Source: Phymatolithon calcareum (Eukaryota; Rhodophyta; Florideophyceae; Hapalidiales). Taken from it: a stretch of DNA of 64,000 bases. The stretch spans positions 1,054,001 through 1,118,000 of the forward strand of contig OZ345382.1 of the NCBI GenBank assembly GCA_977006965.1, written 5' to 3'. Positions 11,052 through 22,934 of this stretch are shown here, in pieces. The position numbers and the translations under genes are program-made. The notes beneath the pieces were generated by a model. That model made no database searches. It had not been told where the DNA came from and saw nothing but the letters and a program-made list of their open reading frames with translations. Position 1 is the first letter of the stretch. Each line of letters starts with the position of its first letter.

Positions 11052-13010
11052 ATGACACGCGCAGATCGTACGGATCTCAGAGCAGACACTCGACGTGACC
11101 TAGAGGAAGTCCTGCAGCGGCTTCCGACAGATGAGGCAGTCGTTGACCATACGATTCAACCTCTCGCACGTCTGAGGGGCGATCTCTCGGCAGACTACAA
11201 GCAAAAGACCGACGCTCTTTGCAGGGAAATAAGTGACATTCAGACCGTTGTTGGCAAAATGAATGCCTCTTTCTGTGCAGTTCGCTATTGACGCGAAAAC
11301 CAAGGAGCTGGAAATTTCCGGAAAGAAGAGAAAGAGAACTGATACGCCATCTGAAATTGATCACTTGGATGTTCTCCTTAATCCTGACCAAGGTTTCGAA
11401 GAGCATTTGTTGTTCTTGATCTTAGTATCCGTCACCTCATTCGCAATGCAAAATCCTGGATTTCAATATTGGCTGGACCCGCTCGCACTTCATCGCATGA
11501 TGCCTTATGATGGAATTATTAAACGAACATCGGGTTTCGGCATCACATTCTTCGGTTCAGTAAAAAATTTGGAGTGCAAAGATACAGCGCTCACATCGGG
11601 GCGCTGTGGTCTCTTGTGTTGCGGTTCGTTCTGGCACAGAAGTTGGGTATCAGAGTTAAGTGGCTCTCTTTGCAGGCTGCGGAATACGGCCGGGATCCTG
11701 TCATGCACATACCGCCGTGGCTCAAGGCTTTCGGTAACTTTTCCGAAATATTGAACATTGTTGACCGCATTGTCTCCGTCGAAGAGAACAAGGAAAATAA
11801 TTTTCTTAGCTCCATGCCTGGTTCCACTGCATCTCGAGGCTCTTGTCGAAGACGGGACGGCAGGGAGAGGACTAGGTCCCCAAGTTCTAGTTCGTCGTGA
11901 GGACCAGTTGGATCTCGACCACGTTCTCCTCGGGGTAGCAAAGCAATTCTTGCGGACCAGAAGAGGAAGCGAATGGGACCGACAGGGCAGCATGACAAAG
12001 TGATGGAGCTTATTGTTTACGCTATACTGCAAATGAGGAAGGAGTTCCTCAGAAGATTGTCTACCGCAAGAAATGAGGCGCGAAAAATATTGTTTAAGAA
12101 CATCATGTTACCTGTGGAGAAGAATTCAGGGTACGATACCGTGGACAACGCCAAAGTCGACGGCCACTGGATTGATTTTGTATCCGGTTGAGCGGCAAAC
12201 GTCCAAAACCCGGCGCAAATTTACCGGACAGATTGTGGCAGATCGATCTCTGTGAAAGAATTGCCTCAGCAGATAATGATGATGATAAATCTGAGAAGCT
12301 GACGCGAAACCGCGCGAAATTTGAAGGAATGGCTTCGAAGTTCCCGTTTCTGACCATCGTATTGCACTGGCGAAAGTACGCGAGGAACCCGAGCACCAAA
12401 GAGGAAGATTATCTTTCCGTGTTGGAAAAATGGAGTCTGCACAAGATCGCCGCCGACTGTTTAACTGCAGCTTACAAGTATGAAGATTTCGACACATTTC
12501 TTTCATTTTCTGACCTGTCGCTTCGTGCCCTTCATCTTCATGCTGTAAGAAATTCAATGGATATAATATTTCTCCTTTAGAGGAGTCGTGTCTTGGTCAT
12601 TTAAACTGGAACGGTCTTACGACTTTTGTGGATGAAATTATTTGAACGCAAGCTGGACCCCGGAACGGCGGACGTAATCACCTGTGGACCTAGTTCGTGG
12701 TGCTGGAAACAGAATTCTCGAAATTTCCAGCGTTGAAAAAGCTCCCGTGACGTGCATGTACGGGGGTGGAACGAATGCGGAAAACGACAACGAGGAGCGA
12801 CCCTCGTTGCTTGTTTCGTACCGCAAAGAGCGATTCGAATTTAGGTCATGGAGTGCATTTATGAAGGAGAAGGAGACCCGTGAAGCATCAGAGGAGACCT
12901 ATGTAACTATGGGTCTAACCATCCAGTCTGCTATGAATACGAACGCGCCGGCCGGAATGGACTTTGGAGACGACGGTGACTGGGCAGGGCAATCAGATCG
13001 TGAGGTATAA
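11052..13010 (+). pseudogene. Unidentified decayed coding region
   Basis: Several plus-strand frames follow one another with protein-like composition but shifting phase. 11052-11291 is acidic and probably coiled-coil (RRDLEEVLQRLPTDEAVVD). It passes near 11280 into 11263-11754 (DAKTKELEISGKKRKRTDTP, a basic cluster). 11574-11900 contains EENKENNFLSS. 11973-12191 contains KVMELIVYAILQMRKEFLRR. 12188-12580 contains DRLWQIDLCERIAS, and 12684-13010 ends with a short acidic tail. The simplest reading is one former gene or mobile-element protein broken by frameshifts. I do not recognise the family, and true introns could explain some of the phase changes. Confidence 0.35.
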
Positions 13011-13986
13011 GTTGTGATCTGATTATTGATTTTCGTTATCTGTGATGTCTTTCAACTTGACAGGACGAGAATGTCGCGAGTTATTTTTTCTTTGACTATG
13101 TGCAGTGCAACATTTTCATCATAACGAGTATCGCGCGTATTTGTTTGAATTAAACTGTTGGCGATCGTTTTTAATTTCTGTTAGAGCGGGAGTACTATAA
13201 ATCTGGTGTGCTATCCTTTTCGTGGAGGAAATCCGCCACGCCTTGTAAAAGGGATGAATCTGTCCAGAGCAATACATTGACAATTATGAGTTATGATTTG
13301 TTGACGACTGAGCAATGAGCATTGTGAAGGCTGGCAGTCATGACGATCCCGTACACGCCGCATGGAAGTGTCCATTTGCCCTAATTAAGTTTTCGTATCG
13401 CTGGCAATGTCATACGGTTTACAGTAATCCGAAGTGTGATCCTGGTGTGCAACGCAAGGACGCACGGCTGAAAAATACTCCACTTTCTCGCTCCGTTGTT
13501 GAATCGATAGAAAAAGCTCAGTGAGCCACAGCGACGGTGAATGCTTTCTTGTAGTACGCGTTGAGGGGCCCATGATGTGACTCTGTATTACAAAAGGATA
13601 GCGGATGTCAGTATTTGCAGTGCTGACCGTCAAGGTCACTATCACGGTCCCCGCAGAGAATGAGATAATCGAAGCGGGAGCAGAAGAAGCACAAGTGATT
13701 TCGGGAGAGCAGCGAACGGTCGATTCCGTCCATTTATAGGAGAAAACTCTCTATAGAAGCAGTAATGCCTCATCACTGGCATTTAGAGGTGAGAGGAACA
13801 TGCCGTCAGCTTCTGTTGACACCTCGGTAGCCTTTTTGCGAGCCCATAAATGATCGATTTGTTGATTAATCAATCGATTCGATAGAGCAGAGCAAACCTG
13901 GCCCTAAAACTCTTGCGAAACACATGAATTAATACACCTCAGAACAGCATTTCTGTTCTCTTCGTTACTCCTTCCGTTCTCTCTCA
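13011..13986. other. Intergenic, no gene recognised
   Basis: No recognisable coding sequence. A self-complementary AT-rich stretch (TTGATTAATCAA, about 13861-13872) sits inside a run of ATCGATT-like words. Confidence 0.5.
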
Positions 13987-16900
13987 TTACAGCCTCTCGT
14001 GTAGTAAGTAGCCTAAAGCATGCCACATTGTCTCTTCTGGTCGAGTTTGAACACTGGGAACCGACAGAGGAAACCGACCTTGCCAATCTGCAAAAATGGC
14101 GCTTCCCATGGCTTGAATGTGTGTTTCCTTTTTGTTCGAAGCTCTAATCGCCATTTTCAGTTCTTGACGACTCTTTTCGAGGGGAAGCTTATCCAAATTT
14201 GATAAATGTCCCAACATGGGCAAGGTTGTTAGCACCAATTCGCGAAGCCGATGAACGCTGCGCTTATCAACAGTACGCCTCGCTAGATGACACAATGTGC
14301 GCTCTCGAGAAAGATGAGAGCGACGGGTCGAAGACAGTGAAGATTCCTCCATAGCCAATGAATCTGTATCTTTCATGGTACACAGCTGCTCGATGATCTT
14401 GATGTGATCATCCACGAGAGCGCACATCCTCAGCAAAAATGTGTTCCCAAAATTTTCTTCGAATGCTTCAACATCTTCAGTGCTGTCACGGTTTAAACCA
14501 GAGCTCAGAATGCATTCGAGAAGCAGATCGTACTGGTTCGAGAGCTTTGTTCCATTTTTACTGCTTTATATCCGATGTCATTCGTTCATTCGCTGCCTCC
14601 ATGGGTTTCTCTAAAGCCCCAGGCGAAACAAAACCGAGAGAGTAGAGCTCAGTCATTATTATCACATCTAGTGCCTTCTTTTTGTGGTTTATCAACCGAT
14701 TCTCGGTGGGCAGTGTGCATTTGCGTTGAAACGCCATCATTTAAGCCTCCGATGTTTCTCTTGTTCCCTTTTTAGGGAGAAAATGCAGCGCCAGGTTGAG
14801 ACAGTATCGTAGATGACCGGTCAACAGATGGTCAGGAGCGACGATACATGCCTTGTACGGATCTAAAGAACATGGGACTACCGGATGGCTCTCTCCTGTG
14901 ATTACGAGATTTCGCTATGATTATCTCCGCACTCAAGCTGTGCAACACAAGGCTTGTCCTGTCTGAGTCTGGTTTCAAACCTAGCAAGCGACATGCTTTC
15001 CAGGTCTCTCACTGCGTGCTGCTGGTGGAAACCCCGTCTCGCTGCCGTTAGAGAAGAGTGCGAAGGCATTCCTGTGTATCGACTTCCCACAATGTTAGAC
15101 GATCGTCTGAAAAAGCGAAAAGGGTGACAACATGCGCATGCATTATATCCCAGGACATCTAGAAAGGTATTCAAAACGGGGGTATCTCTGATGAATCCTA
15201 TCAAATCCAGAAATATTCGTGTAGGCTATCTATGTCCATCTACATCCATAAATCCATCCACCATTCCCTTCACGATGTCTCCGACAATTTGGCGTAGCAC
15301 TGCGTCGCCTTTTACGCCGTGTGGAGTTAAACTGAGTATACGAACGTCGTTAGCTGTACGGTTGAAATTTTTAGACAGGTTCATGAAAAGATTGTAAACT
15401 CCGTCACATGAGGCCTCCTTTCCATCTTAGACTTCGAGCCCGCCCCAAAAACGGGCACACGGATAGATTCAATAGAGTTACTCGTTGCTCAACGTACCGA
15501 AACTGCTCACAGGAGTGTACTCTTTTGCACCTCTTCGTCGTTCATGTTGATGGAGGAGGAGCACTTCTTTGACATTCACTAATGTCCGCGAATATCCTGA
15601 GAACGGTGGACGGCAATACTGGTTTAAGTATTCAACGTTCATTTCTTTGCCAAACTTCTCATCGTGGAGATCAGATGCACCTGGTACCCAAAGAATAAAC
15701 GTACTTCTCTCATCTTTCTCCGCCCAGTACCGATTAAACAGTAAAATGCGGGACAGAAAGTCGCAACTGGTCAACAGAGTATCGTCAGATGAGTCACTGT
15801 AGGCAGAGTACGGGCTTAGCAACAAAATAGTATCACCTGGTTTGACATTTGGCCTGTCCCAATTGCTCCAAGCAAGGTCTTTCAGAGTTCTTCTCTCCTC
15901 CATAGCTGTCCTCCGCAGTCGTTTCAGACTCGTTATCTCCAAAATCCTTTCCTGAGCAGATAATGAGGCAGATTCATCCCGCTCGTGGTGCACAGCATTA
16001 GGGAGATCAGGGACAACAACCGTGACTGAATTTGATGGCGAAGCGTACTTGGCGAAGTCAGAAAGTCCTTGACCAAGTCATATTGTTCAGGAATTGCACG
16101 TGTCAAATCTTCATCGATTCTCTGGGCGAGGATTTTCGTACGCGACGCACGCTTGCCATGACGCACCACCCACACAGCTACCACCTTCTCCGCAACTTTT
16201 AAATGCATTGACGAGCTATTTCTGTGGCAGAAACATCGTTGAAATGATTCATCTAATTCCCGAACTGTCTTTTGCGTCATTAATCGCATCTGGACTATAC
16301 CTCCAGCTTCGGAAAAGTATGTAGGAGGTACATTTTCTGCACTGTAATCAATCGAAATGCATTTAGGAATCTATAGAACCACTCACGTGCTGCGAAAAGT
16401 GGAACAAGATCGACACAGTCCACGGTTGACAGGCGTTGAATTGCGGAACACAACCCATTTGCTTCAAATTGTTCCATGCTTGTACTTTTCATGGCCTCGA
16501 CGGAAACTGGGGTGGCTTCATCCGCCCGAGCGTATTCGCTGGCGAAAATCAATTTCAGAGGAATTGTCGGATCTCCGGACAGCGTCACTCCTTTGACTGT
16601 GCTCCTGCTTTTAGAAGATCTACAGTTGCCTGAATCGTACTTTTCTATTGCAATTTTTTATAGCCCCACAGTCATACGAATATACGGGCAAGGCTTACTC
16701 AGGTGCTACCCTCACTAGGGTGGCTCTACTCTTATGTCTGGTATTCTATTTAAGCCTCTAGCATGTTCTCGCTTGCTTTTGATATCTCTTCAAAGTAGTT
16801 TTGGAGATGTCGCCTCTTCTTCAGTACAGGTCTTCTTCATTCTGTTACTCAATGGTACTGCTCCGCACCGTCAGCGAACGAAAGACACTAGGTCTGACCG

Positions 16901-17476
16901 ACTTGTAAAGCGTAGAGTAATGCGGCAAATATGATACTTGATGAGACGAAAAGATTTCGCTCTCGTCAACAGTGGCATATTTCCAGTCCGCTAAACCTTC
17001 GCATAATAAAGCTGTGGAAAAAATCGTAAAGATTGGAACTGTTCCCGCGTGCGCCGCTGGTTTCCGGACGTCCGCAGCAGGGACCAAAGCACCTTCAAAT
17101 TGGGTACTGGAGTTTGCACATTCGTAGCATGTGAGCTGTCCTGCCGTGGGGATGTGGCGATGTAATGAGTCCAATGGTCAACTTCATCATCAACAATTCC
17201 GGAGACAAATCCCGGAAAAGACCCACCAATAATCCTATAGAGCAAAACTTTTGGCCCAGCACGTGGCGTACTGATTATTTCTTGTAATTGTGGAATGGAG
17301 ACATGGTGTCCAGAATTGAGAATCGGACATTCATCCGCAAAGGGCTCAATTGCTTCCCTTGGAGCTGCCTTGTGATTGAAGCTTCCAGGGAAATCAAATA
17401 CGTTCGTAACATTGCGGAACGGTGTATTCGGTATGTCTTCGAAACGGTGGCGGCTTTTACATCGCCTCTTGGACAT
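13987..17476 (-). pseudogene. Unidentified long minus-strand coding region, broken
   Basis: A chain of minus-strand frames looks like one large decayed gene. It starts at an ATG at 17476 (MSKRRCKSRHRFEDIPNTPF) and continues in another phase at about 17150-16845 (GQLTCYECANSSTQFEGAL). It then runs through 16588-16295, 16289-15933 and 15993-15478 (KPGDTILLLSPYSAYSDSSD; FILWVPGASDLHDEKFG), ending with a helical segment at 14436-13987. Phase changes occur between all segments. No intron borders were convincing at every junction. No domain is recognised, so both the link between segments and the function are uncertain. Confidence 0.35.
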
Positions 17477-17990
17477 GGTTCTTATTTATGCTGTATAGAT
17501 TGCAATAATGAGCACATGAAAATCTCTATAGAGATGTCTATTATATTTGCGGCCGCACCGGCGTACTACACTTGTGTGAGACAAGCACTTGCGCTTCGGT
17601 CGATTTCCAAAAGTATCCATAAGAACAACCCTGATGCTGGAGTTATAAAAAAGCCTTTAGATGTACTCTAGGTTGTCAGTTTTGCGAATATAAACTTTCA
17701 CTTGCAGTACATTACTGTAATCCATATTTAATCGTTTTCGCAATGCCTTTTTACAATGTAATGTGTTCGTGCATAGTACATATAGGATCTGAGGTCATAT
17801 CAATGAAAAAAGATCTTTTTGCGCGTTGTTACGATTTCTTTAGGCTTGGTAGGATATTCTTTTGCGCAGCGAAACCACTAAAAAGACGCAAGGACTGCAG
17901 CCCTCAGTATCGTAGCCGAGCGCTTTGGATATGCGATCGTAGAGCTCAAGCTTCCCGCAGTGATCGTTTTTATCGCTTCTGGCCTCTCCC

Positions 17991-19269
17991 ATGTATTATG
18001 ACAATCACGGAGGGATACCAAGGGTCATCGCTCCACTCCCACCGTTGGAACCAAGATCTGTGCCTCATGGTTCCAGTGTGGCTTCAATAGCACAGCCGCT
18101 TTCATCGCATCCGCATTCTCAACGTGTATGTCACTTCCCAGACAACCACATCCCTCCTCCACGGCCACTCAGAGGCATCACTACTACCTCCGCACCCTCC
18201 CTGTTATTAATTTCAGGCTCTGGGTCGGCATCAGATGTTCAAGCTCTTCACAGCTCCCAATCGGAGTTATTCTGCCGAGTTCAAGAGCTATCTGATTACA
18301 TCCAAGCTTCCCGCGAAGTATCGGCGACAGAGATTCGTGCAAGTGTCATGGACCATCGAATCATTCTGGGAAGGACAACTCTATTTGCCAGTCAGAACGT
18401 TGGAAAAAAACTACTCGGAGATCACAAAGAGCTTTCTAAAAGACCATCCTTTCTGAACGAAGCCCCTTCCGCGCGACAAACTACACTCGACACGAAATCT
18501 GTGGACTGTTCCGTCTTCGAGTTTCGGGTTTTTGCCCGAGAATGTCTGCTTAATTAACTTCTCTTGCGCCTTGTTTTCATCTAAGTACTATGTGCTAAAT
18601 CTTCCTCCAAGTCACACGAACCAGCTTCAGATTACATTCCCTACGTTTTACAATTTTTGCGCCGCACTGGACGTGGATATTGTGACGCCTGAAAACGGGC
18701 TTTACAGGCCGCAAAAAACTGCGGGAGCGATTTGCGCGCGGTGCAAATTCTGGGCGTGGAACAAGTGAGACGCAAAGAACTGCAGTCGGGAAGTCCTCGA
18801 TGCCCTGAGCACAGAATTTTCCCCGGTGTCGGAACGCCTCTAGAAGAAGAACTGACTCTTCGAGTTTGTATTTTGCAATCTAATGGGCATTGGTCGGACA
18901 ATTCCTGGGAGTCTGCATTTGTTCGCAGTATAGGATTGTCCAAGGTCCCAATTTGCACAGATATCTAAATCGCCTATTCAATGCGCATCCACTCCAGCTC
19001 CCTTGAACATCAACGCTATAATCGAGCAGCATCCTTACTTCTCTGTTGTTTGGAAATTTTCAATGCCAGCTGAAATTACTCATGCTTCGTCCGAAGAGTT
19101 TAGCTTGGGCATACTTAAATCAAAGATTCCTGCTGTTGTCCGTCGCCGGTGCTTTCTTACTAAGAACATTGATGACATATTTAATGCAAGAGACAACAAC
19201 GGGAAAACTCTCACCCAACAACTAGTTTCACCTCCAAATTCTTCTCCTTTAATCTGTGTATCATCCTAG
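17991..19269 (+). pseudogene. Unidentified decayed plus-strand ORFs
   Basis: 18015-18557 is Pro/Ser-rich and then helical, and an overlapping frame at 18235-18456 looks equally protein-like. 18532-18768 contains a CARCKFWAW motif. 19003-19269 reads NINAIIEQHPYFSVVWKFS. None can be assigned to a family. They may be parts of one decayed gene, or chance frames in low-constraint DNA. Confidence 0.2.
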
Positions 19270-21467
19270 TTTCGCTATGTTAGGGAGAATAAAAAATTCG
19301 GTTAGTTCAATAACGGCTATGACACATGGAACTTCAAATAAAACATATTCTAGATAAACAGGCACCACAGCACTGCGGCTGCATTGAACAGGCAAGCGGA
19401 CTCAGCTCTGAGCAACATAGGCACGAGAAGTCCGCCTAGAACGATATAAGTAAGTTTTAGCAAATCCTTCCGACTACCGGCCATCAGAAATAAGTGCTGC
19501 TACGGATTCGCGGGTACCGGCACTGCCTGTCGGCGCAAGTTTTGATTACTGTCGTTCCATGTGCGCTCCTAGAACCAGCGGAAAGGAAGGTAATTGTCGC
19601 CACACCAATTGGACACCGGCGCCCAGGTGGCTGCGGCACGGTATTAACAAATGACGACTCATACCTTCAATACAGGCGCCAGATAATACGGAGGATATGC
19701 CGTGCAACACTCCACTTTCGTCGCGCCGCCAGAAGCACACGACCATGGGAAGTAATGCGGATGTGTCGCACATGGAGTTGTTGCACGATTTATCACCTTT
19801 ACCCTTGGGTACCAGTGGCCGTCACAGTGCACAGGAACTGCGATCAACTTGAGGGCGCCGTCGAAGTGAGCGCACGTCTGGTCTCTTTGCGAGTTTTTGT
19901 CCGCCGCACTGCACCGTTTAGCTCAATAGAGGTGCACCTCCAATGCCGTGTAGGTGGTGGTGAGATGCTCAATGTAAGCAATATCCGTCCAAAGTACACA
20001 CGCCTGCGACAACGCTGAAGGGGGGGAAGCGTAACCGTATTGCGGAAAATGTAACATGGCTACTGGTTTCGATCGCTGTTCCGATTTTCAGGTTTTCAGC
20101 TACGTAGGAGGTAATGCACCTGTGCAAAATGCACAAATCGGAATTTGCCATACTTCATATTTCTGAAATCGCATATTTTTGGCATATGTTAATGCGCGAA
20201 ATCTGCATTTTTCACGGCGCGAGCTATCCCACTGGAGCGTAGAAATATTCGGAAAGTGTAGCGACAAGGTGGAAAGGAAGGCCTTTGGAATTAGATTTTA
20301 ACTGGGCAACTCGGGCTTCAACTTGTGCTCTCGTCTGAAAGGGAGTACACAGCGATCAAAAAAGGCCTGGTTCTAATTCCAATTTTCTTGGTGTCTCCCT
20401 ACATGAATGCAAGCAAAATATCTGCTTTTGTCAGTAAAGTCAAATTGTCCACCAGTTCCTGGTCTGTGGACCTGATTAGAAAAGAGGGATAATTGCACAT
20501 TACAGTGACGTGTACTTTTTCTGGCTTTTCCCGGAAAATCTAGACCAACCTGCTGCTTACAAGATAAGAAAATGAGAAACTCATTACAGCCATCTCCCCG
20601 TAATAAGAACGCCCTCAGAATGTGACTCTTAGAATTAAATATAAGCTCGGAAGCCGGCCCCAAAGTCAGGCCGAAAACAAACACAGAGCTAATAAAGCCA
20701 TTGACGAATGCACCTGAACTGTTAGCACCAGATCTTCAAGCCTAACCACCGTCCGAAGCTGCAACCTACTACATCTTTCATCATACTTGTCACTTCAACC
20801 GCCGAAAAATATTTTCATCCAAAATTATTCAATTTTCAAGTACATTTCACCTATCGTCTTTCTGTAGACTTCCCGATAACTACTGTAACGTTTATTAAGG
20901 CGTTATGAAAGCGTGTTACTAAGAGTTACCAAGTAGTTACCATGGCGGTAATATCAAAGGCCGCAGAGGTTACAGAATGGTTACCACCGTGCATGGCGCT
21001 TACACTCGTACCTTGCACCGCTTTTGAACCTAATAATAGTCAATTTGCACATTGGTTACACATATATTTGTAACCACAGCACAAATAAGATTTTTTTAAA
21101 AACTTTCAACATGTTTTAAGATGAGCTGAACAGCAATGGTATGGCAAAATATAATTGGCCACTATGTCGACTGACGAGAGTCTGAGCTCTACGCTACAAA
21201 GTTCTTCGAAAAATAGGTGCTTTCGAAGTTTTTTGCTATACGAGACTCAAAATGAGCACTCCTAGAGCCGAAATGCTCATTTTAGACCTCCACTTGTCAC
21301 ACTATACCTTCCTAACTCAACATAAAGATTGTAACATTTCTATTTTAAGAATGTTTTGTGCAAATGGGGAAACGGGGAGATTATTGTGCGAGCCGGTTCC
21401 AGGCTCCAGAAGCCCGCTACTTTTAGAGACAACAGGACCCCCTCTTAGCACCTCACACGTCATCTGA
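19270..21467. other. Intergenic, no gene recognised
   Basis: A 174-codon plus-strand frame (19494-20018) is Arg/Cys-rich, unlike the real genes here, and is probably fortuitous. The segment from about 20880 to 21080 is rich in the word GTTAC in both orientations. Nothing else is supported. Confidence 0.45.
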
Positions 21468-21773
21468 TCAAAACACCAAACGGCCCGTCTCGGTACACCT
21501 GGGTCAAGTAAGAAGCCTGCTCGCTCCACCGTTGGTAAGAAAGCGCCGTTGCATGAGGCGACGCCACGAAAGCCTGCGAAGCCCGGCGTTGTGGCTTTGC
21601 GCGAAATTCGCAAGCAGCAGAAGGAAACCGGCTTCTGCATTGCGAAGGCGAAGTGCAATCGTGAAGTGCGCAAGAGCCGCCGACCGCATCCGCTGCAACA
21701 AAAACTTCAAGCGGGAGGCAAGACTCTGCTTGCAATCCCAAAGGAAATCTCAATCCATGAAGCAATCCCCTAA
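21468..21773 (+). pseudogene. Histone H3-like relic
   Basis: H3 is a core nucleosome protein. One frame from 21468 to the TAA at 21771-21773 (101 codons) begins SKHQTARLGTPGSSKKPARS, which recalls the H3 tail TKQTAR and following basic residues. It continues with VGKKAPLHEATPRKPAKPG and then VVALREIRKQQKET, which matches the H3 alpha-N helix (PGTVALREIRRYQKST). After about residue 60 the histone-fold core is missing: the sequence becomes basic and loses alpha-1 to alpha-3, with only LLAIPKEI vaguely recalling the IMPKDI end of H3. A TGA lies immediately upstream and there is no ATG. It is a truncated, rearranged copy. A divergent centromeric-type H3 ancestor cannot be excluded. Confidence 0.6.
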
Positions 21774-22486
21774 AACTGCAATTGTGAGCAAGTAATTTGG
21801 CAGCGCAATCAAATTGGCTCCAGACCTGGACACCAGTGTTTGCAATCGTCAACATAGACCGTTTTTGTCAGTGTGTTCTGGTGCGCAGATGAAGCACACT
21901 ACTCAGAGACGCATTGAGACACCATTCTGAAAATCGGGCTTTGTGTCGCCCACCGTATATAACGTTGCATCTCTAATTCGTGCTTGTGCCTTCCTGCGCT
22001 GCTGCTCAATTGCTTCCATGCGCGCTGACCATGCCGTTTCTTTCAAATGGTAGAAGCACGTGGACGGTAATTGCAGTCCATCGGCGTATTGCTATGTGGT
22101 GGTGAAACAGGGCGACGGTGCCCACGTCAACGATAGAACAGGTAATCTAAGAGGAGAGCTTAATCACACTATCTCTTCAATATGTAGAAGGAGAGGAGCA
22201 GTAACTCAATTATGTTCCGCATAAAGCGATCGCTAATGGAATAAATTATTTTCTTCACTGATGCTTGCACGAGTTTTTGAGAGTACCTACAGAAACTATC
22301 AGAAATACGAGTTTCTCTCTACAATCAACATCTATGGTTTAGAGAAGGCCGCTCCTGTTCTACACCGATGTCTTTTCGTGATTGGACATATGGAGTCAGG
22401 GCTTTCTAGATTCCGAATCACAACAAGCCAATGAAGTTATGTTAACTGTGCTGCCCTCTTAATGTAGCGGCTCTTGACTCGAGCAT
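21774..22486. other. Intergenic, no gene recognised
   Basis: No coding frame of note between the H3 relic and the family A retrotransposon. Confidence 0.5.
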
Positions 22487-22491
22487 AATAT
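22487..22491. repeat. Target-site duplication AATAT (left)
   Basis: Five bases directly outside the left LTR, matching AATAT at 27942-27946 outside the right LTR. Five-base duplications are normal for copia integrases. Confidence 0.88.
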
Positions 22492-22928
22492 TGTTGTTGG
22501 AGGTTAGGGATGCGATGAGGTTGATGAATTGGTTTGGTTGGTGAAGATTGGATAGGTATAAGTTGAGATATTGGTGAATGAGTTCCTTAGTTTATTGCCC
22601 TGGCCGACTTCAGAACCTGGCTATATAGGCCTGAAAATCAGATCTAGACCAGCTCTACCATGCTAGATCTAATTATAGGCCCTTATAGACGACGCAGACC
22701 GAGTAACCCTAAACAAATCTATCATAGCATTATCATATCGTTATACACGTGCAATATATCAAAATTCATCATTTTTGATACTGAGTCAGGGGGTATGATT
22801 GTCATACTGATTTTCATACTTTAACACGTGTCTTGGCGAATCTTATTTTCTCCGTGAATTCACATGTACCGATATCAAACATTCATAAGGAAGTGTACAG
22901 CTAAAGCTTCATGCAGACACTTCCAATA
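22492..22928 (-). repeat. 3' LTR, family A copy 1
   Basis: 437 bp, nearly identical over most of its length to 27470-27941. Its first bases on the element strand read TATTGGAAG instead of TGTTGGAAG, a mutated end. It lacks most of a roughly 35-nt block present in the other LTR near 27843-27873. Confidence 0.92.
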
Positions 22929-22934
22929 CTCCCC

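Noticed and set aside
19494-20018. 174-codon plus-strand frame
   Set aside because: Composition is Arg/Cys-rich and unlike the real genes; starts without ATG context or any motif.
21460-21855. 131-codon minus-strand frame
   Set aside because: It is the antisense shadow of the histone H3-like relic, which has clear family motifs on the plus strand.
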